From Mycolicibacterium confluentis (GTDB taxonomy: Bacteria; Actinomycetota; Actinomycetes; Mycobacteriales; Mycobacteriaceae): 64,000 nt of DNA. The notes under the pieces were generated by a model. The model ran no database searches, had not been told where the DNA came from, and worked only from the letters and a program-made list of their open reading frames with translations. The translations under genes and the position numbers were made by a program. Shown in pieces: positions 43,253-51,652 of the stretch. The number at the start of each line of letters is the position of its first letter. Position 1 is the stretch's first letter. The stretch is from NCBI RefSeq assembly GCF_010729895.1, contig NZ_AP022612.1, positions 4,092,001-4,156,000 of the forward strand. The letters are read 5' to 3'.

Positions 43253-44662
43253 TCAGATGAAGATGCCGGGCCCGGTGCGGAAGGCGTAGAGACCCACCAC
43301 GGCATCCTCGGGCAGAACGTAAGGGGTGGCGACCTCGGCCACCGTCGGGCCGATCCGTTCGGCCACCTTGGCCAACTTGTCGCGGTCGAGGCCGTACAGG
43401 TCGATCGCGGTCTCGCCCAGAAACTTCTGCGTGTACTTCGGGTCGATGTCGGAGAAGGTGAACCGCATCGCCTCGCGCGTATCGGGAAAGGTCCCCTCGG
43501 CATGCGGGTAGTCGTCGCCCCACATGACGTTGTCGACCAGGTCGTGTTCAACGGAGAGCTTGGCTTCCCCATTGGACATGAAACTCGCACCGATGTAACA
43601 GTTCTGGCGGAAGTACTCCGACGGCGGCTTGGGCAGCTTGGCGCGGATGGCGGCGCCGGTGGGACCGTGGTAGAGCCCGTCCATGTCGGCCATGGCGGCG
43701 GGCGCCCAATCCACCCATTGCTCGGTGAGCACCAGCTTGAGGTTGGGATAGCGCTCGAAAACGCCACTGAAGATCATCACCCACAGCCCGCGACGGGTCC
43801 GGAACGGCGTCTCCATCATGTACATCATCTGTGCGCCCTGCCCCTCGTAGGGGTAGTGCTCTCCGCCGCCACCATGAGTGTTGACGGACATGCCGGTGTC
43901 GTTACAGGCTGCCCAAAGCGGTTCCCACGCAGGGTCGTTGAGCATCGGGAAGTCGCCCCGCGGCGCTGGAAGATTGATTCCCTTCAGGCCGGCCTCAGCC
44001 GCCCACTCCACCTCCTTGGCACATGCACTCAAATCCGAGATCGGGATGTGGGCGATGCCGGCGTGCCGTTCCGGCGCCAGCGACACGAAGTCCGCCAGCC
44101 ACCGGTTGTAGATCCGCACTCCGACCTGTTCGAGATAGTCGTAGGCGGTGTCGCCCCAACTGATGAGCCCGGTGGTCGAGAACGGGATGGACTGGCCGTT
44201 GAGCCCACCGTGGAAGATGACGTCCGCGGCCACACCCTGCTCGTCCATGTCGGCGATACGCGCGTCGTGGTCCTGCAATCCGGGCGCCAGGCTGTGCTCG
44301 TAACTGCGTTGCAGGAACCGGGCACCGACCTGATCGGCATTGCGAATGCCTGCCTGCTTGCCGAACTTCTCCGCTTCGGCCTCGCCGAGCTTCTTGACTT
44401 GATCTTTGCCCCGCTCGGCCTGCGACTTGCCCAGTGACCAGCTCTGCTTCCCACCGGATTTGGCTTCGGAGGACCGCCAGCTCAACAGACCCTGACTCTC
44501 CATCTCCGCCACGAAGCGGTCGAAGTCATCGAGGTGTTTGGCGTCGCAGTACGGGCGCAACTGGTCCTTCACGGACGGGCCGACGTGGCTGTCGATCGAC
44601 ATCACCACGTAGCGCTGGTGATCGGTTTCCCTTCCGACAGAACCGGACTGATCGCGCGACAT
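43253..44662 (-). CDS. Amidohydrolase-2 family (COG2159/ACMSD-like) protein
   Basis: A 469-residue TIM-barrel protein. Its N-terminal metal segment is SIDSHVGPS rather than HxH, and later sites are VNTHGGGGEHYPYEG, LTEQWVDWAP and MWGDDYPHAEGTFPDTR. An inserted, Lys/Glu/Gln-rich helical region lies near residues 75-100. Relatives are often found in aromatic or terpenoid degradation gene sets. GGGGGAAGG precedes the ATG giving MSRDQSG. It is the first gene of the minus-strand operon and diverges from a TetR gene. Confidence 0.84.
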   Translation of the reverse strand: MSRDQSGSVGRETDHQRYVVMSIDSHVGPSVKDQLRPYCDAKHLDDFDRFVAEMESQGLLSWRSSEAKSGGKQSWSLGKSQAERGKDQVKKLGEAEAEKFGKQAGIRNADQVGARFLQRSYEHSLAPGLQDHDARIADMDEQGVAADVIFHGGLNGQSIPFSTTGLISWGDTAYDYLEQVGVRIYNRWLADFVSLAPERHAGIAHIPISDLSACAKEVEWAAEAGLKGINLPAPRGDFPMLNDPAWEPLWAACNDTGMSVNTHGGGGEHYPYEGQGAQMMYMMETPFRTRRGLWVMIFSGVFERYPNLKLVLTEQWVDWAPAAMADMDGLYHGPTGAAIRAKLPKPPSEYFRQNCYIGASFMSNGEAKLSVEHDLVDNVMWGDDYPHAEGTFPDTREAMRFTFSDIDPKYTQKFLGETAIDLYGLDRDKLAKVAERIGPTVAEVATPYVLPEDAVVGLYAFRTGPGIFI

Positions 44663-44772
44663 GACCTTCCCCCTTGAATCTGTTGCGTCACTGTGGGCCG
44701 TCGCGCCGCACAACGTGGCTGACGCTCGGGCGATCCCCTGAGGCGATGTTAGGCACGCTACCGCGCTTTTTG

Positions 44773-44783
44773 CAACAGTGTTG
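44773..44783. promoter_or_regulatory. Candidate operator in the amidohydrolase/TetR divergent region
   Basis: The short perfect inverted repeat CAACAGTGTTG lies 71 bases before the TetR start, between divergent genes. A position between two promoters is typical for a TetR operator, but the arms are only five bases. Confidence 0.33.
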
Positions 44784-44853
44784 TACTTTTGCACCGATGT
44801 GGCAAAAGCGGCCCGCAGGCAGCGAGGCAAGCCCATTGACTAGGGTTTTCGTT

Positions 44854-45498
44854 ATGGGGTCCAGGGTTCAAGAGCGGACGAGTCGACATGTGCTCGACGC
44901 CGCGCGGACCTTCATTGAGGCTCACGGCGTGGAGCAGCTTTCGATGCGCCGACTGGCGAGTGAGGCGGGCGTCAGCGTCCGCACGCTCTACAACCATTTC
45001 GGCGACAAGGACGGCCTGCTGACCGCGCTGGTCCAACGCTCATTGGACTCGATTGACGTCGCCGTTCACCACCTGACCGCCACTGATCCGATCGAACGGA
45101 TCTGGGAGGCGATCGCCGTCTCGATCGACAAGACGGTGGCCGAAGTGCCCAAAGCTGTGGTCAGGGCCGTCGTGATGGACGATCGCCTGGTTGACCTGGT
45201 GAATGTCCGCTGGACCGGGTGGGACCTGATCGTCGCCGAGATCGGCGCGGCCACCAGAGCGGGGGCACTGCGGGCCGATATCGAACCGGCACTGCTGGCC
45301 GAGCATGCCGCGATGGTGCTGTTCCATCTGCAGCGTCGGTGGACCGCCGGCGACCTCGACGATGCCGAACTACGCGCAGGTGCGCTGCATGCCTTCGACA
45401 TCTGCCTGCTCGCCGTCGCAAAACCGCAGGCGCGCGGACGAATCCTCGAGCACGCTCAGTCCCTCACCGCCGACCGCCCGCGGCTCACCGGAGCCTGA
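44854..45498 (+). CDS. TetR/AcrR family transcriptional regulator
   Basis: A 214-residue regulator. The helix-turn-helix is SMRRLASEAGVSVRTLYNHFGDKDGLL (about 30-56), followed by a helical regulatory domain. It diverges from the first amidohydrolase gene of the catabolic operon, so probably controls that operon. The ATG at 44854 has AGGG upstream; a TTG at 44836 would add six residues. Confidence 0.86.
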   Translation: MGSRVQERTSRHVLDAARTFIEAHGVEQLSMRRLASEAGVSVRTLYNHFGDKDGLLTALVQRSLDSIDVAVHHLTATDPIERIWEAIAVSIDKTVAEVPKAVVRAVVMDDRLVDLVNVRWTGWDLIVAEIGAATRAGALRADIEPALLAEHAAMVLFHLQRRWTAGDLDDAELRAGALHAFDICLLAVAKPQARGRILEHAQSLTADRPRLTGA

Positions 45499-45530
45499 AA
45501 ATTCTTCGCGCGACCATGCCGGGCCGCTCG

Positions 45531-46457
45531 TCACTGTGAGCGCAGCGCACTGAACTTGTCGTCGGTCGACGGAACCTCGGCACCATCGACGTCCAGCACC
45601 GCTTCCATGTTCTCCGCAATGGTCTCCGCCGTCAGCGCGGAGCGACGCAGGCCCTTCGCCGCGACGAAGGCCAGTCGTGCCACACCGCCCATTCCGACCT
45701 GCAGCACCTCCCCGTTCAGACGGCACACCTCATGCGCCAGATATGCCACGGCCGGTGCACACAATTCGGGCGGCATACTGGCGTTGACCTGTGCGATCTT
45801 CTCCGGCGACATCCCGTACAGCGACGAGAGACTGTCGCAGTGGTCGGCCGAGAGACGCGTGTAAGCGCGCGGCGCGACGGCATTGACCCGGATGCCGTCG
45901 GCCAGTCCTTCGGTCGCCAGATTTCGGGTCAGTCCGTACACGGCGCCTTTTGCTGACGCGTAGCTGGTCAGCCCGGACACTCCGCCAAGCATGGCCTCGG
46001 AGACGGTGTTGACGATCCGGCCGTAGCCGGCCGACCGGAAGTGTGGCCACGCCGCCCTGATGACGTAGAGGGTTCCGAAGAAGTGCACGTCAAGCATGCT
46101 GCGAAACTGGTCGAGCGACAGCGCCTCGAAGTCCGCGGGGTCGTGGATACCGGCGTTGTTGACCACTATGTCGAGCCGGCCGAAGGTGTCCAGTGCCGAA
46201 TCGACGATCGAGGTCGCCTCACGCTCGTCTGCCACCGACACACAACATGCGATGGCCTCGCCGCCGAGTTCCCGGATCTCTCGGGCCACTTCGTCCGCAG
46301 GGACCGACGACCTACCGTTCCCCTCGGGGTCGACGCCATAATCCGCAACGACGACGCGCGCACCCTTCTGCGCCAACAGGAGTGCGTGACCGCGGCCAAT
46401 CCCACGACCTGCGCCGGTGACGATCGCAACCCTGTCATCAAAACGTAACTCAGACAC
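45531..46457 (-). CDS. Short-chain dehydrogenase/reductase (peroxisomal MFE-type)
   Basis: A 308-residue SDR with TGAGRGIGRGHALLLA (about 14-29), NNAGIHDP and YASAK (about 166-170), similar in style to the 3-hydroxyacyl-CoA dehydrogenase part of multifunctional enzyme 2. The Ser of the triad is in IVNTVSEAM. A C-terminal extension of about 50 residues follows VGMGGVARLAFVAAKG in place of the usual short end. The start is a GTG. It converges with the TetR gene. Confidence 0.87.
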   Translation of the reverse strand: MSELRFDDRVAIVTGAGRGIGRGHALLLAQKGARVVVADYGVDPEGNGRSSVPADEVAREIRELGGEAIACCVSVADEREATSIVDSALDTFGRLDIVVNNAGIHDPADFEALSLDQFRSMLDVHFFGTLYVIRAAWPHFRSAGYGRIVNTVSEAMLGGVSGLTSYASAKGAVYGLTRNLATEGLADGIRVNAVAPRAYTRLSADHCDSLSSLYGMSPEKIAQVNASMPPELCAPAVAYLAHEVCRLNGEVLQVGMGGVARLAFVAAKGLRRSALTAETIAENMEAVLDVDGAEVPSTDDKFSALRSQ

Positions 46458-46660
46458 GCCTTTTCCCTCCGCCGCCGACAGGACTGGTTCGCGACCCTAC
46501 CCCTCTTGGAACCCCGGAAAACAGGCGATTCGCGAACGTCTCACGGAAAGCGTTGTGCACCAGTCAGTTTTATGCCCGATTGCGCCGACATCCTTGACCG
46601 GGGATCCACCGGTCTGCTAAGCAGGTGCTCAGCACCTTTCATGCGTTCAGGAGATCACCT

Positions 46661-46750
46661 GTGCCCACTTCACGTCCCGCCGCGCCCGGTTCGACCACCG
46701 ACCCGACGCGTCGCCAGCGGCAAAACCACGTTCAAGTGAGGTGCGCATGA
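46661..46750 (+). CDS. Possible 29-residue leader peptide before the second P450
   Basis: A GTG start with AGGAG seven bases upstream opens a 29-codon frame rich in Pro, Thr and Arg. Its TGA overlaps the ATG of the P450 gene (ATGA). The strong ribosome site and the coupling are the only support; composition is undistinguished. It may serve to load ribosomes onto the P450 message. The region from 46458 to 46660 holds no other convincing feature. Confidence 0.3.
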   Translation: MPTSRPAAPGSTTDPTRRQRQNHVQVRCA

Positions 46751-47931
46751 CCGCCGCGCCCACCGATGCCGCGCTGTACTACGACCCGTATAACGTCGAC
46801 CTGAACATCAATCCCCACGCGGTGTTCGCTCGGATCAGGGAAGAGGCGCCGCTCTACTACAACGAGCAGCACGACTTCTATGCCCTGAGCCGCTACGCCG
46901 ATGTGAACGCCGCGGTCATCGACCATGAGACGTTCATCTCCGGCCGCGGGGCCGTGCTCGAGATCATCAAGTCCGGTATGGAGATCCCGCCGGGCACCCT
47001 GATTTTCGAGGACCCACCGATCCACAACATCCATCGCAATCTGCTGTCGCGGATGTTCACACCCCGCAAGGTGCTCGCGCTCGAACCCCAGATCCGCGAG
47101 TTCACGGCGCGCTGCCTCGATCCACTCGTCGGATCGGATCGCTTCGACTTCGTCAACGACCTCGGCGAGCAGATGCCGATGCGCGTCATCGGCATGCTGC
47201 TCGGCATTCCCGAAGACCGGCAACGCCAGATCACCGATCACGGTGAAGAGATCCTGCAGGGACAGAAGGTCCAAGGACTGGCCACCGGTGAGGTTTTCGC
47301 AGAGTTCATCGACTGGCGTACCGAACACCCGTCTGACGACATCATGACTGATCTCCTCAACGCCGAGTTCGAGGATGAGACCGGCACTGTTCGTAAACTG
47401 CGCCGCGACGAACTCCTCCTGTACCTCACGGTCATCGCCACCGCCGGCTCGGAAACCACCACCCGACTGATCGGCTGGGCCGGCAAGACGCTGGCCGAGC
47501 ACCCGGATCAGCGCCGCGATCTCGTGGAGAATCCCGCGTTGATTCCCCAGGCGATCGAAGAGATTCTCCGCTGGGAGCCTCCGGCACTGCAGATCGCCCG
47601 CTACGTCACCCGCGATGTCGAGTACTACGGCCAGACCGTACCGGAGGGTTCGGCGATGCTCATGCTCGTCGGCGCCGCCAACCGGGATCACCGCCGGTTC
47701 GCCCCCAACGGGGACGTCTTCGACATCCACCGAGAACAGCACTCCCACATGACTTTCGGTGCCGGCACACATTTCTGCATGGGTAATGCACTGGCCCGAC
47801 TCGAGGGCCGCATCGCACTCGAGGAGATCCTCAAACGTTTCCCCGAATGGGAGGTCGACTGGCCCAACGCCGTGGCCTCGGAGACCGCCGCGGTACGCGG
47901 ATGGGCCGCCATGCCCACCCTGCTGCCCTGA
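46747..47931 (+). CDS. Cytochrome P450, copy 2 of the island
   Basis: A 394-residue P450. The haem loop is FGAGTHFCMGNALAR, the ExxR motif EEILR, and the I-helix ATAGSETTTR. It aligns end to end with the P450 at 35750: both start with YYDPY, share LYYNEQHDFYALSR-type text and end with the same VRGW pattern. The two differ enough to suggest different substrates or positions of attack. The ATG is preferred; GTG two codons earlier is possible. No ferredoxin gene is adjacent. Confidence 0.93.
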   Translation: MTAAPTDAALYYDPYNVDLNINPHAVFARIREEAPLYYNEQHDFYALSRYADVNAAVIDHETFISGRGAVLEIIKSGMEIPPGTLIFEDPPIHNIHRNLLSRMFTPRKVLALEPQIREFTARCLDPLVGSDRFDFVNDLGEQMPMRVIGMLLGIPEDRQRQITDHGEEILQGQKVQGLATGEVFAEFIDWRTEHPSDDIMTDLLNAEFEDETGTVRKLRRDELLLYLTVIATAGSETTTRLIGWAGKTLAEHPDQRRDLVENPALIPQAIEEILRWEPPALQIARYVTRDVEYYGQTVPEGSAMLMLVGAANRDHRRFAPNGDVFDIHREQHSHMTFGAGTHFCMGNALARLEGRIALEEILKRFPEWEVDWPNAVASETAAVRGWAAMPTLLP

Positions 47932-47984
47932 CCGGAGAACATCGGCAACTGGTGGGACCCTCCCACGCACATCGGAGGCACCGA

Positions 47985-48401
47985 ATGCACCGAATTCTGC
48001 TCAGTACGTTCATCATCGACGCCCCCTCGGACGTCCACGAGGAGACGGCTCGATTCTGGGCGGGCGCCCTCGATGCCGAGGTGGTGCAGCCCCGAGGTGG
48101 CCGCGACTACCGCATCCTCGAAGGCGCCTCCGACGATCTCCGCATCGTGGTTCAGAACGTGCATTCCGACCGCCCCGGGGTGCACTTCGACATCCACACC
48201 GATGACCTCGCTGCCGAGATCGAACGCCTCGTGGGACTCGGCGCGAAAATGGTCGATGATTCGTTCGCCACACATCCCGGACAATGGGTCATCATGTCCG
48301 ATCCGTCAGGCAAGCAGTTCTGCGTGGTCTACGCCCTCAACCCTTTGCGTCCGCAGGCAGACCGCGACGCATTCGAAAGAAAAGCCAAGCAGGTCAGCTG
48401 A
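47985..48401 (+). CDS. VOC family protein
   Basis: A 138-residue VOC/glyoxalase-fold protein with two beta-alpha-beta modules. Conserved segments are STFIIDAPSDVHEETARFWAGALDAE, VHFDIHTDDLAAEIERLVGLGA and PSGKQFCVVYA. GGAGG seven bases before the ATG giving MHRILLS sets the start. It follows the P450 gene by 53 bases and is probably cotranscribed. Its reaction is unknown. Confidence 0.8.
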   Translation: MHRILLSTFIIDAPSDVHEETARFWAGALDAEVVQPRGGRDYRILEGASDDLRIVVQNVHSDRPGVHFDIHTDDLAAEIERLVGLGAKMVDDSFATHPGQWVIMSDPSGKQFCVVYALNPLRPQADRDAFERKAKQVS

Positions 48402-48458
48402 TCTGTTCACCGGCACGGTCGGCAGAGGACGTGCCACTTTCGTTCGCCCACGACCCTG

Positions 48459-49694
48459 TCATGCCGACAAGTCCACCGCTATGCCGTCGTCGTCAGGGAT
48501 GTCGATCGACGTGTCGCTCTGTCCGATCAGGGTTGTCGTGACAAGCGACCGCACGCGCGCCCGGGTGTCGTCGGAGTCCTGGTGCCCGACCAACCGCCCG
48601 AGGTCGACGACGAGCGCGAACGCCGCGTGCACCACGCATCGCGCCTCGGCCACGTCGTACTCGGGTTGGACCGCGGCGACCAGGGTCGCCCACGCCTCGA
48701 CGGTCGCACGTTGAATGTTGCGCAGCACGCGCTTCTCCGAGGCGGGCAGGTTGGTGCGTTCGGTGTGGTAGACCTGCGCCAGTTCGGGATTCTCGAACGA
48801 TCTGGCGATGTAGGCGTCCACCAGCAGGGACAACGCACGTACCGGATCAGGCTCTGCGGCAAGGATTCTCGACACGTCTGCCGAAACTCGGTCGGCGACG
48901 CGACGGAAGGCCGCGGCCAGGATGTCGGACTTGCCGGTGAAGTACCGATAGATGCCCGAGGCCGTCATGCCGACCGCCCCCGCGATGTCCTCCATGCTGG
49001 TCTGGTGATAGCCGCGGTCATGGAACAGATGCAGTGACTGCTGCAGCACCGCCTCGTACTTGCCCGCGGCCACCGGCCCGCGCTCGTGGGCCCGCGCATG
49101 CGAATTCTCCGGCGGCAGAGGCACGTCGAGCAGGTCGGCGGTACGACTGGTCAACAGGGCGCGGATCTGGCCGGCACCAAGTTGGGTGTGGTGGTCCGAG
49201 ATCGACCCGATGACACTGAGCGCGGCCGAGGACAGGGTCCACCGATCGCGGCCCGAAAGGTCCGGCCGCAGTTGGCGAAGCGGCACCTGCAGGCGCCGGT
49301 TTACGAGCTTCAACTGGTCCACCAGTTCGACCTGATCGTCGTCGTTGAGATAGCGCGCCTGACGGCGATACAACCCACCGGTGCCACGGTTGGCGAGCGT
49401 CGCCTCGATCAACGCGGCCAGGATCTGGTCGCGCAGGTCGACCGGATCAACGTCCTCGGCGTCGTCGACAAACGCGGTGCAGTCACTCAGGTGGCCCCCG
49501 AGCGCCATCACGGCGTCCCGGAACAGGTGGTACTTGCTGGGCGAATGGCGGTACAGTGCCGCCGCCGAGATGCCGACTCGCCCCGCGATGTCCTCCATGC
49601 TCACGGCGTGGAAGCCGGACTCGCCAAAGGCGTCCGCCGCGGCCCGCGCGATCTGGGCTTTGCGGTCGCGAGGACGCCTGCGCACCGAGGACAT
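48459..49694 (-). CDS. Double TetR regulator (two TetR modules in one chain)
   Basis: A 411-residue protein consisting of two TetR modules in tandem. HTH 1 is SMEDIAGRVGISAAALYRHS (about 32-51) and HTH 2 is SMEDIAGAVGMTASGIYRYF (about 236-255); each is followed by its own helical domain. One chain could therefore act as a pseudo-dimer, or two as a four-headed complex. It diverges from the second mce operon and is the likely regulator. The ATG giving MSSVRRR is used; a GTG three codons earlier is possible. The intergenic region holds three related half-sites. Confidence 0.85.
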   Translation of the reverse strand: MSSVRRRPRDRKAQIARAAADAFGESGFHAVSMEDIAGRVGISAAALYRHSPSKYHLFRDAVMALGGHLSDCTAFVDDAEDVDPVDLRDQILAALIEATLANRGTGGLYRRQARYLNDDDQVELVDQLKLVNRRLQVPLRQLRPDLSGRDRWTLSSAALSVIGSISDHHTQLGAGQIRALLTSRTADLLDVPLPPENSHARAHERGPVAAGKYEAVLQQSLHLFHDRGYHQTSMEDIAGAVGMTASGIYRYFTGKSDILAAAFRRVADRVSADVSRILAAEPDPVRALSLLVDAYIARSFENPELAQVYHTERTNLPASEKRVLRNIQRATVEAWATLVAAVQPEYDVAEARCVVHAAFALVVDLGRLVGHQDSDDTRARVRSLVTTTLIGQSDTSIDIPDDDGIAVDLSA

Positions 49695-49976
49695 GGCCGC
49701 CACCGTAACCTACGTAGCCCCCACATACGAAGCGGAATTTGGTACAACATCCGGTGACGGGGACAAAGGCGCGATTCCTCCCAAGAATGCGCCTGAACAG
49801 GGAACCAAGGCGCTCATTCCCTCGCCAAGGGGCCGTGACAGCCACGTAACCGGTGGATGAATTGTCATTAACTTATGGCTTGCGCGGGCCCTCGTTGCTG
49901 TGACATGCTCCACACGACCGGGGGGTCGGAGCGGCTGCACCCACGGGCGCAGTGGAGCTTTTTCGGGAAGGACGTC
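49695..49976. promoter_or_regulatory. Divergent control region for the double TetR and second mce operon
   Basis: A 282-base gap with three copies of a motif AGGCGC plus ATTC: AGGCGCGATTCC (49767-49778, direct), AAGAATGCGCCT (49783-49794, inverted) and AGGCGCTCATTCCC (49808-49821, direct). TACGTA lies at 49709-49714. TAACTT (49869-49874) is a candidate -10 element for the mce operon, giving a leader of about 95 bases. GGAAGG precedes the first ATG by five bases. Confidence 0.5.
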
Positions 49977-50789
49977 ATGACGTACGAGCTGCCGGCATCG
50001 AAGGGGCCGGTCCGTGACCTCATGGTCCAGGGCGGCTACGTGCTCGGGTTCTCCGTGCAGGCGCTGGCCAGTGTCGTCGTCGCGATCGCCCGCCGCCGTC
50101 TGGCGCTCGAAGAGCTTGTGGCACAGACCCTGTTCATCGGCCGCGTCTGCACCGGACCCGCACTGCTGCTGATGATGCCGATCGGGGTCTTCATCGCGGT
50201 CTCGGTCGGCGAACTGGCGGGCCGGATCGGGGCCGGCGGATACTCCGGTGCCGTCGTCGCGTTCATCGTCGTGGGCCAGGCCGCGGCGCTGGTCTGCGCG
50301 CTGATGATGGCGGGCGTGGCCGGTTCGGCGATCTGCACCGACCTCGGTTCCCGCAAGATCCGCGAAGAGGTCGACGCCATGGAGGTGATGGGCCTCGACG
50401 TGATCGAGCGCCTGGTGGCCCCGCGTCTGATCGCCGCTGTCATCGTGTCGATCGCGCTGTGTTCGATGGTCACCTTCGGCGGCGTGTTGGCGTGCTACCT
50501 GTACCACATCGGCGTCCAACACCTGCCTGCCGGAACGTTTCTCGCGACCTTCAGCCAGTACGGCCGGGTCTCCGACTTCGGCATGGCGCTGGTCAAGGCC
50601 GCGGTCTTCGGCCTCACCGCGACACTGGTCGCGACCTTCAAGGGCCTGCATGCCAAGGGCGGTCCCCGCGGGGTCGCCGACTCCGTGAATGAGGCCGTGG
50701 TGCTCGCGTTCGCGCTGGTGTTCATCCTCAACACGATCCTGTCCGCGCTGTACACCGTGGTGGTGCCTGCGGTGGGGAGCTACCGATGA
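49977..50789 (+). CDS. yrbEA: YrbE/MlaE-family permease A of the second mce operon
   Basis: A 270-residue membrane permease. The family coupling motif reads DLGSRKIREEVDAMEVMGLDVIERLVAPR. Polytopic hydrophobic helices cover the rest, and FKGLHAKGGPRGVADSVNEAV is the conserved segment near the C-terminus. The ATG giving MTYELPAS has GGAAGG upstream. A four-base overlap links it to the B subunit. It begins an operon of eleven genes that ends with the MpaB pair. Confidence 0.92.
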   Translation: MTYELPASKGPVRDLMVQGGYVLGFSVQALASVVVAIARRRLALEELVAQTLFIGRVCTGPALLLMMPIGVFIAVSVGELAGRIGAGGYSGAVVAFIVVGQAAALVCALMMAGVAGSAICTDLGSRKIREEVDAMEVMGLDVIERLVAPRLIAAVIVSIALCSMVTFGGVLACYLYHIGVQHLPAGTFLATFSQYGRVSDFGMALVKAAVFGLTATLVATFKGLHAKGGPRGVADSVNEAVVLAFALVFILNTILSALYTVVVPAVGSYR

Positions 50790-51652
50790 CCGCTCTGGCG
50801 TATGTGAAGAACACGGCCGCGGTGCACCGGGTCACCAAACCCGCGAGCGCGGGATACGAGGCGCTCGCGACTGTCGGCCAGCACGTCAGCTTCTACTTCA
50901 AGGTGCTCGTCACGTTGCCGTATGCGTTGGTGCGGTACCGCAAACACACCCTGGGCCAGGTCGGCGAGGTCACCTTCGGCACCAGTTCACTGCTGTCCGG
51001 TGGTGGCACCATCGGCATCGTCTTCGCGATGTCGCTCGCGGCGGCCATGATGCTGGGCGTCGAAACCCAACGCGGCCTTGACCTCGTCGGCATGAACACG
51101 ATGGCCGGCATGCTGGCCGCGATCGCCAACACCCGCGAACTGGCTCCCGTCGTGGTCGCGATCGCCCTGGCCGCCAAGGTCGGAACGGGCTTTACGGCGC
51201 AGATCGGCGCCATGCGCATCTCCGACGAGATCGATGCGCTGGACGCGATGGCCCTGCGATCGGTGCCGTTCCTCGTGGGCACCCGCGTGATCGCGGCCGT
51301 CATCTGCGTCATCCCCATCTACATGATCGGCCTGCTCGCCAGCTATCTGTCCACGCGCACGGTCGTGGTGTTCTTCAACGGTGCCTCCCCCGGCACCTAC
51401 GACTACTTCTTCCATCTGGCACTGAGCCCGCAGGACCTGCTGTACTCCGGCATCAAGGCCATCGTGTTCGCGATTGTGGTGGCCCTGGTGCACTGCACCT
51501 ACGGCTATTTCGCGTCCGGCGGTCCCGAGGGCGTCGGCCAGGCCGCCGGTCGCGCGCTGCGCACCGCCATCCTGGCGATCGGGGTGCTCGACGTCCTGCT
51601 CACGTTCGCACTGTGGGGCCTGGTCCCCGAGATCCCCGGGATGGGTGTGTGA
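50786..51652 (+). CDS. yrbEB: YrbE/MlaE-family permease B of the second mce operon
   Basis: A 288-residue partner permease. NTRELAPVVVAIALAAKVG and GAMRISDEIDALDAMALRSV are the YrbE signatures that contact the ATPase. GPEGVGQAAGRALR is the conserved C-terminal segment. It ends with TGATG so that mceA starts on the last base of its stop codon. Together with the A subunit it should form the inner-membrane core below the MCE hexamer. Confidence 0.92.
   Translation: MTALAYVKNTAAVHRVTKPASAGYEALATVGQHVSFYFKVLVTLPYALVRYRKHTLGQVGEVTFGTSSLLSGGGTIGIVFAMSLAAAMMLGVETQRGLDLVGMNTMAGMLAAIANTRELAPVVVAIALAAKVGTGFTAQIGAMRISDEIDALDAMALRSVPFLVGTRVIAAVICVIPIYMIGLLASYLSTRTVVVFFNGASPGTYDYFFHLALSPQDLLYSGIKAIVFAIVVALVHCTYGYFASGGPEGVGQAAGRALRTAILAIGVLDVLLTFALWGLVPEIPGMGV

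Noticed and set aside
35307..49694. Cholesterol degradation cluster
   Set aside because: No KstD, KstR, Hsa or Ksh-type genes are present; P450 plus FadD plus Mce alone is not specific for sterols.
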